The notes under the pieces are model-generated. The model did no database searches, was not told the origin of the DNA, and was given only the letters and a program-made list of their open reading frames with translations. The translations under genes and the position numbers were made by a program. 64,000 bases of DNA from a virus: the IMG/VR virus record IMGVR_UViG_3300044631_000551, positions 1 to 64,000 of that record, one strand, 5' to 3'. Positions 59,930-64,000 of this stretch are shown here, one piece after another; within the stretch, counting starts at the first letter, position 1, and every line of letters begins with the position of its first letter.

Positions 59930-61957
59930 TTATTTTGAAGTCGCTCGGTAAATACCGTCCCAGCCATCTTTTCGCTTCATTCCGCTAATTCGCTCAATCA
60001 TGATATCATAGTATTCAGCCATCTTTCCATCAAAATGGAACTTTAGTTGTTCGGCTGTCGCGATCGCAAGTTTGAACTCTTGGTTGTAATAATACTCCAA
60101 GAACAATTTGTGTTTATTGATTCCAGCTCGGTCATCAGGAACGACGGTGAAAATATGTACACCCTCTGTCTTTCCTTTTACCGCAATGTAGTCCAACTCA
60201 ATAATCGGGAACTCGTCTTCAACGTATTCAGCAGTCTTCGGACCAATGATTAACTTAACACCGTAGGACTTACTTTGTCCTTCTAGTCTTGCAGCCAAGT
60301 TGACACCGTCCCCCAAACAAGTATAATCGAAACGCTGAACAGACCCCATATTACCCACAACAACAACATCAGTGTTAATGCCAAGTCCCATACCAAACGC
60401 AGGAATCCCTTCTTTGGATATTTCTTCATTAAATTTCTCCAGGTCACCTAGCATAGCTAAACCTGTACGCAAAGCATTCTTCGCGTGTTCGGCATCATCA
60501 AGAGGAGCATTCCAAAAAGCCATCTGAGCGTCGCCAATGTATTTGTCTAGCGTACCCTCGTTCTCAATAATCTTCTGTGTCATCGCAGTCATATAACGAT
60601 TCATAATTTTAGTCAGACCTTGTACGTCTTTTCCGTAGTGTTCTGAAATAGTTGTAAAGCCACGAACGTCAGTAAACATAATTGACAGCTCGCGTGATTC
60701 GCCACCTAGTTGTAGCAGGTCTGGGTTTTCCTGTAGCTTCTCAACCATCGCTGGTGACAAGTATGTACCGAACTGCTTTTTAATTTGTTGCTTGAGTAGG
60801 AAGTTCTCGAGGAACTTAGCAAATGAAGCATGAGCGAATATAACAAGCATGCCTAGAACTGGTAGCGAAGCATCAAGTAGCAGATACTCAGTTTTCCAGT
60901 AGTGATATGATGCATAACCAAACCCACCAGCAATTAGAATAACCAACGGAAGAACTAGTTTCATTGGTGCTTTATAAACAGCTAGAATAATTAACAGACC
61001 AACGAATAGAATAATAACCAGCTCAAGGAAGTCAGCGTAGTCAGGGCGAACGATTGTGTTGCCATTTAGAACTGTTTGTAATAGATTAGCCTGAACTTCA
61101 TGCGGATACATTGAGCCGACAGAAGTAGGAACTGGGTTGGCTACACCCTCAGCGGTTACACCCCAGATAAGAAACTTGCCAGCTGTATTTTCAGGTGTGA
61201 TGTCAGCAGCTGATATAGAGTCAAACTCATTCCAATAAGAAATATAGACAGAGCCATCAGCAGTTGTTTTAATTGGCTCAAACTTAGGAATGCGAACAGC
61301 TTCAACGCCAGCTTCACCGACTTTCATTTGATACGAGATATCACCAGCAGCGACGCGAATAGTTTCAAGCGCAACTGATGGATAGATTTGCTCATTAGCG
61401 CCAACGACCATTGGTAGTTTGCGGATTGTACCATCAACGTCACCGATAGTAGAGGATACACCTACACCGCTTGACGCTTCAGCTAGAATTGTTACTGGCG
61501 GTAGAATACCAGACCAGCTGTTTACATAATCAAATGGATTACCGCCGACAGTTGCGGTTCCTACGTGTGGTCCAAGACCTTCAATAGATTGGTCAGTTGG
61601 TGCTGACGAAATGATGGTGGCTCTTCGCGCGAGCGCGTCCGCGAACACTTGATCTTTACCGAAACGGTCTTCTTCTGAATAGATGACAGTAAATACGCTG
61701 ATGCTGTCTTCTGCAGTTCTATCTAAAAGATTAGCAAACTTATCGCGCGACCAAGACCACTGACCGTATTCTTTAATAGCTTTCTCGTCGATGTTGACTA
61801 ATAGCACATCGCTGGACTTAATCTGCTCGTGGCTACGTTGTAGCGAGTCAAAGTAAGTTAGTCGTGTGGCTTCAACCAAGAATGGGTCATAGAAGCGCAG
61901 GGCGACCAAGAGTCCGAGTGTAATTAATGCTAGATACCACTTTGTTAGGAATTTCAT
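59930..61957 (-). CDS. CHASE2-domain membrane adenylate cyclase (class III)
   Basis: This 675-residue protein has a first transmembrane helix at residues 8-22. Residues about 25-305 form a periplasmic CHASE2 sensor domain (LVNIDEKAIKEYGQWSWSRD). Residues about 308-380 contain three further helices (DFLELVIILFVGLLIILAVY and following). Residues 420-605 are a class III nucleotide cyclase. The catalytic set is present: metal ligands D430 (FTDVRGF) and D476 (YIGDAQ), adenine-selecting K472 and T546, transition-state N553 and R557 (GDGVNLAARLE). K/T at the base-selecting positions favours cAMP over cGMP. It overlaps the FecR gene by 4 nt. A membrane cyclase is very unusual for a phage. Confidence 0.92.
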   Translation of the reverse strand: MKFLTKWYLALITLGLLVALRFYDPFLVEATRLTYFDSLQRSHEQIKSSDVLLVNIDEKAIKEYGQWSWSRDKFANLLDRTAEDSISVFTVIYSEEDRFGKDQVFADALARRATIISSAPTDQSIEGLGPHVGTATVGGNPFDYVNSWSGILPPVTILAEASSGVGVSSTIGDVDGTIRKLPMVVGANEQIYPSVALETIRVAAGDISYQMKVGEAGVEAVRIPKFEPIKTTADGSVYISYWNEFDSISAADITPENTAGKFLIWGVTAEGVANPVPTSVGSMYPHEVQANLLQTVLNGNTIVRPDYADFLELVIILFVGLLIILAVYKAPMKLVLPLVILIAGGFGYASYHYWKTEYLLLDASLPVLGMLVIFAHASFAKFLENFLLKQQIKKQFGTYLSPAMVEKLQENPDLLQLGGESRELSIMFTDVRGFTTISEHYGKDVQGLTKIMNRYMTAMTQKIIENEGTLDKYIGDAQMAFWNAPLDDAEHAKNALRTGLAMLGDLEKFNEEISKEGIPAFGMGLGINTDVVVVGNMGSVQRFDYTCLGDGVNLAARLEGQSKSYGVKLIIGPKTAEYVEDEFPIIELDYIAVKGKTEGVHIFTVVPDDRAGINKHKLFLEYYYNQEFKLAIATAEQLKFHFDGKMAEYYDIMIERISGMKRKDGWDGIYRATSK

Positions 61958-63045
61958 TTCTTCTGCCTTATAATAATTGTATTGCTGTCACCACCATTGA
62001 TGACCACATTGAACTCTTTACCATCAAGATTAAAGATAATGTTGTAAGCTGTTTTCTCATCAAGCACTAATTTAATCTTTCCGTTGTTATCCTTAGATAT
62101 AGTTATAATATCTTTATTTAATACTGTTAGCAAACCTGTCTGCGCGTCAAGTCCGATATCTGTACCTGTAATTTCAGCAGCAGTGCGAACCTCACCCAAC
62201 TTCGCTTCTTGTAACTTATCTACTTCAATCATAACTGGGATAATGTCAGCCAGATAATCTACTTCAAGATAGTTAATGTCAATATCATTAAACTCTAGCG
62301 CGTCTCTTTCTTGTTCGATTGCTAGGTAGTCTACGTCAAGTTCGTTGTAAGCAAGCGCATCTTCCTCTAGTATCATCTCATCTTCTTCCTGCTCTACTAC
62401 TTTAGGAGGATTAACAATAAGCATATTGTTGATCTGGTCTAAGGAAAGGTCGAGGATGGCTGGTTTAGTTGGAGCTGAGTCGCTCGAGAATGCAACGGTT
62501 GACTGCATAGATTTGTTTAGTACCACCGAGCCACCATTGGTAGCAACTAAGATTTCACCAGATGGTGCACCGTTCTCATCGGGGAGAAGGATTACTAAAC
62601 TACGACCCAGTTCGTCAACGGTGATTGTGAAGTCTGTACCACGAACTGCGATCTGTGATGTGGGTGTTTTAATTGATACGTTTTTCTTATCAATACGATT
62701 CATCTTTCCAGTAGCAAATCTGGCTGTCCCACTTGCGAAGTTGACAGCCAGTTTGCCTTTACTTGGATTAGGATCGTAAACGAATTCATCTATTACGACT
62801 TTACTCTGTTCGGTGACTCGAAGTATCGAGCCATCTAGGAAATCGATCTTTATACGACCATTTCCTGTTCTTACATCATCACGCATCTCGATTCCCAGCT
62901 GTAATTTAGCTGGGAGCGGAGTCTTTCTTACAACTGAACCTGTTCCCTTCAGCTCGGTGATTGAACCAATCTTAGACTCAGCAGCCAGAGGTGCCAGTGT
63001 TAGACTGATAAACACAAATGGTAGAAGGAGTTTGTGCAGTTCCAC
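61954..63045 (-). CDS. Secreted FecR-domain protein
   Basis: This 363-residue protein starts at GTG 63045 and has a signal peptide (LLLPFVFISLTLAPLAAES). Residues about 25-170 are a FecR domain: GSVVRKTPLPAKLQLGIEMR, DDVRTGNGRIKIDFLDGSIL, KGKLAVNFASGTARFATGKM and IKTPTSQIAVRGTDFTITVD. Residues about 215-275 are acidic with repeated ELDVDYLAI / DIDINYLEV units, and the end is beta-rich. It should lie in the periplasm. The coding start overlaps the end of the curlin-like gene by 68 nt. FecR-CHASE2 cyclase pairs are known in bacteria, so it may be the partner or ligand of the CHASE2 sensor. Confidence 0.88.
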   Translation of the reverse strand: MELHKLLLPFVFISLTLAPLAAESKIGSITELKGTGSVVRKTPLPAKLQLGIEMRDDVRTGNGRIKIDFLDGSILRVTEQSKVVIDEFVYDPNPSKGKLAVNFASGTARFATGKMNRIDKKNVSIKTPTSQIAVRGTDFTITVDELGRSLVILLPDENGAPSGEILVATNGGSVVLNKSMQSTVAFSSDSAPTKPAILDLSLDQINNMLIVNPPKVVEQEEDEMILEEDALAYNELDVDYLAIEQERDALEFNDIDINYLEVDYLADIIPVMIEVDKLQEAKLGEVRTAAEITGTDIGLDAQTGLLTVLNKDIITISKDNNGKIKLVLDEKTAYNIIFNLDGKEFNVVINGGDSNTIIIRQKK

Positions 63046-63694
63046 TAGTTGTACTCTCTATGGTAATTGAGTTGGTTTCAGTTGCGCCAGCCTGTGTAAT
63101 GTTGAAGTTTGTATAATCGCCAGTGTGGTCGATGTTTACCATATGTCCAGCATACCCAGTTGCGCTTGTTGTTACGTTGTTGTAATTACCAACCATTGTA
63201 ATGGTGCTTTCAGCATTCTCTGAGTTTACAGTAGCATTGAAGTTATTGTAATCACCAGTAATGTCCCATGTGAAAATTGAACCATCAGCCACATCAGCTG
63301 TACCAACGTTCATTAGCAGAGTATTATTTCCGCCAACAATGTTGATATCATACTGCGTATCGTCTGCGCTGAATGAACCATTTGGGTTATTGTTTAGTGT
63401 TATTTCGTTATTATCGCCGTATCCCATGATTGTTGCTAGGATACCGTTGCCGTATAACCAACCATATAGCGAGTTATTATTACCAGTTTGTGTTATGGTA
63501 ATATCTTGTTGGTCGCCGTTAAAGTAAAACGGTGTTTGACCGTCATCAGAACCTATGGTGTTATTTTCACCTGTTTGTTCCATAACGATAGTTGCTTGTT
63601 GACCAACCTGATTAATATAAATCTGGTTGTCTGTAGCCTGACCTAATACTGTACCTGTCATCAAAAGCATAACAAAGAAGATGGCGTTCTTCAT
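62978..63694 (-). CDS. Secreted curlin-like repeat protein
   Basis: This 238-residue protein has a signal peptide MKNAIFFVMLLMTGTVLGQA. The mature chain consists of short strand-turn-strand units resembling CsgA/CsgB curlin repeats: INQVGQQATIVMEQTGENNT, ITITQTGNNNSLYG, MGYGDNNEITL, ITGDYNNFNATV, MVGNYNNVTTS, IDHTGDYTNFNITQAGATET. The spacing is 23-32 residues with Gly/Asn turns and Gln before Gly as in curlins. It lies directly upstream of FecR and 12 nt after a CsgG-type gene, so it is the probable cargo of that channel. It ends with two Cys, unusual for curlins. Confidence 0.78.
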   Translation of the reverse strand: MKNAIFFVMLLMTGTVLGQATDNQIYINQVGQQATIVMEQTGENNTIGSDDGQTPFYFNGDQQDITITQTGNNNSLYGWLYGNGILATIMGYGDNNEITLNNNPNGSFSADDTQYDINIVGGNNTLLMNVGTADVADGSIFTWDITGDYNNFNATVNSENAESTITMVGNYNNVTTSATGYAGHMVNIDHTGDYTNFNITQAGATETNSITIESTTSGTAQTPSTICVYQSNTGTSGC

Positions 63695-63706
63695 TTACTT
63701 TTCCTT

Positions 63707-64000
63707 TTATTTGAATTGCCAGTATCCTTTCGCCTTACCGTCTTTGATAAGTTGTAACACTGCTTCTTCTATTGCTTTTTGCGTTGCGATGTTTACAGAC
63801 TCGTTTTGAGCTGTTCCGTTTTCAACTTCGACGAGTGCCGTTCCTGCTTCGACGAAACGAAACACATCCTGCGAGTATCCTACCGACAGAATTGTCTTAG
63901 TTGAAATAACATCTATAAGAACTTCGCCTGTCGCAACCGAAACCAAACGAAGTGAAACTGTAACTGTATCTTTAACATAGCGTTTAGATGCACCGATACC
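63707..64000 (-). CDS. csgG: Curli secretion channel CsgG, C-terminal part (window edge)
   Basis: The open frame runs off the right edge with 97 residues visible. They match the end of CsgG: RYVKDTVTVSLRLVSVATGE then VLIDVISTKTILSVGYSQDV, FRFVEAGTALVEVENGTAQN, then IATQKAIEEAVLQLIKDGKA and KGYWQF. In E. coli CsgG the corresponding segments are VSTGE, SKTILS and VFRF. The protein forms the outer-membrane pore for curlin export. Its N-terminus and any csgE/csgF genes lie outside. The internal TTG at 63946 is not taken as a start because homology continues before it. Confidence 0.92.
   Translation of the reverse strand, partial: GIGASKRYVKDTVTVSLRLVSVATGEVLIDVISTKTILSVGYSQDVFRFVEAGTALVEVENGTAQNESVNIATQKAIEEAVLQLIKDGKAKGYWQFK

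Noticed and set aside
1-64000. tRNA genes, insertion sequences and integrase or att sites
   Set aside because: None was recognised by eye on either strand. A tRNA covariance search would be needed to exclude tRNA genes.

Overview
The window is a densely packed piece of the genome of a T4-like (Tevenvirinae-related) myovirus with a moderately AT-rich genome. The evidence is the head, neck, sheath, baseplate and replication gene set (gp13 to gp18, gp6, gp8, gp25, gp27, gp53, gp48, gp54, gp4, gp32, gp59, gp33, RNase H) and T4-type late promoters (TATAAATA) in front of structural genes. PhoH, DUF4815 and YkgJ-type proteins and tail-fibre N-termini of a type I associate with marine T4-like phages suggest a marine Gram-negative host. 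The host cannot be fixed from the sequence. Nothing in the window looks chromosomal.

Layout. 1-6.4 kb, minus strand: tail sheath (running off the left edge), large and small terminase, tail completion gp15, neck gp14 and gp13. 6.4-8.2 kb: two overlapping putative glycosyltransferase-like genes. 8.2-21.9 kb: tail-fibre and adhesin genes, including two very Thr/Ser-rich repeat proteins, an S74-chaperone fibre and several small coiled-coil genes. 22-37.6 kb: baseplate wedge (DUF4815 protein, gp8, a 2056-residue gp7-position protein with about 1500 residues of Thr-rich repeat, gp6, gp25). 37.6-44.1 kb: central spike and hub. The gp5 role is split into a beta-helix gene and two OB-fold genes carrying different peptidoglycan-hydrolase domains, followed by gp27, gp53 and gp48. 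44.1-48.65 kb is the only plus-strand block: gp4, probable gp2, gp54, gp26-like, gp51-like and a gp29-like tape measure. 48.7-59.8 kb, minus strand: replication and accessory genes (gp32, gp59, ClpP-like protease, gp33, a secreted SleB lysin, metallopeptidase, PD-(D/E)XK nuclease, PhoH, RNase H, small genes) under sigma70-like early promoters of one shared design.

59.9-64 kb, minus strand: the most unusual part. An apparent operon encodes the C-terminal part of a CsgG curli secretion channel, a secreted curlin-like repeat protein, a secreted FecR-domain protein and a membrane CHASE2-class III adenylate cyclase with its catalytic residues intact. It ends in a strong terminator embedded in a family of short repeats. 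I infer an envelope secretion plus cAMP signalling cassette carried by the phage. Individual csgG-type genes have, to my recollection, been reported in marine T4-like phages. I do not know of the four-gene combination having been described.

Other points of interest are a probable AUU start codon for gp15, overlapping divergent late promoters at gp4/gp48, a second late-promoter class (TACTAAATA), tandem small palindromes in a fibre-gene leader, and Thr-rich repeat proteins next to glycosyltransferase-like genes.
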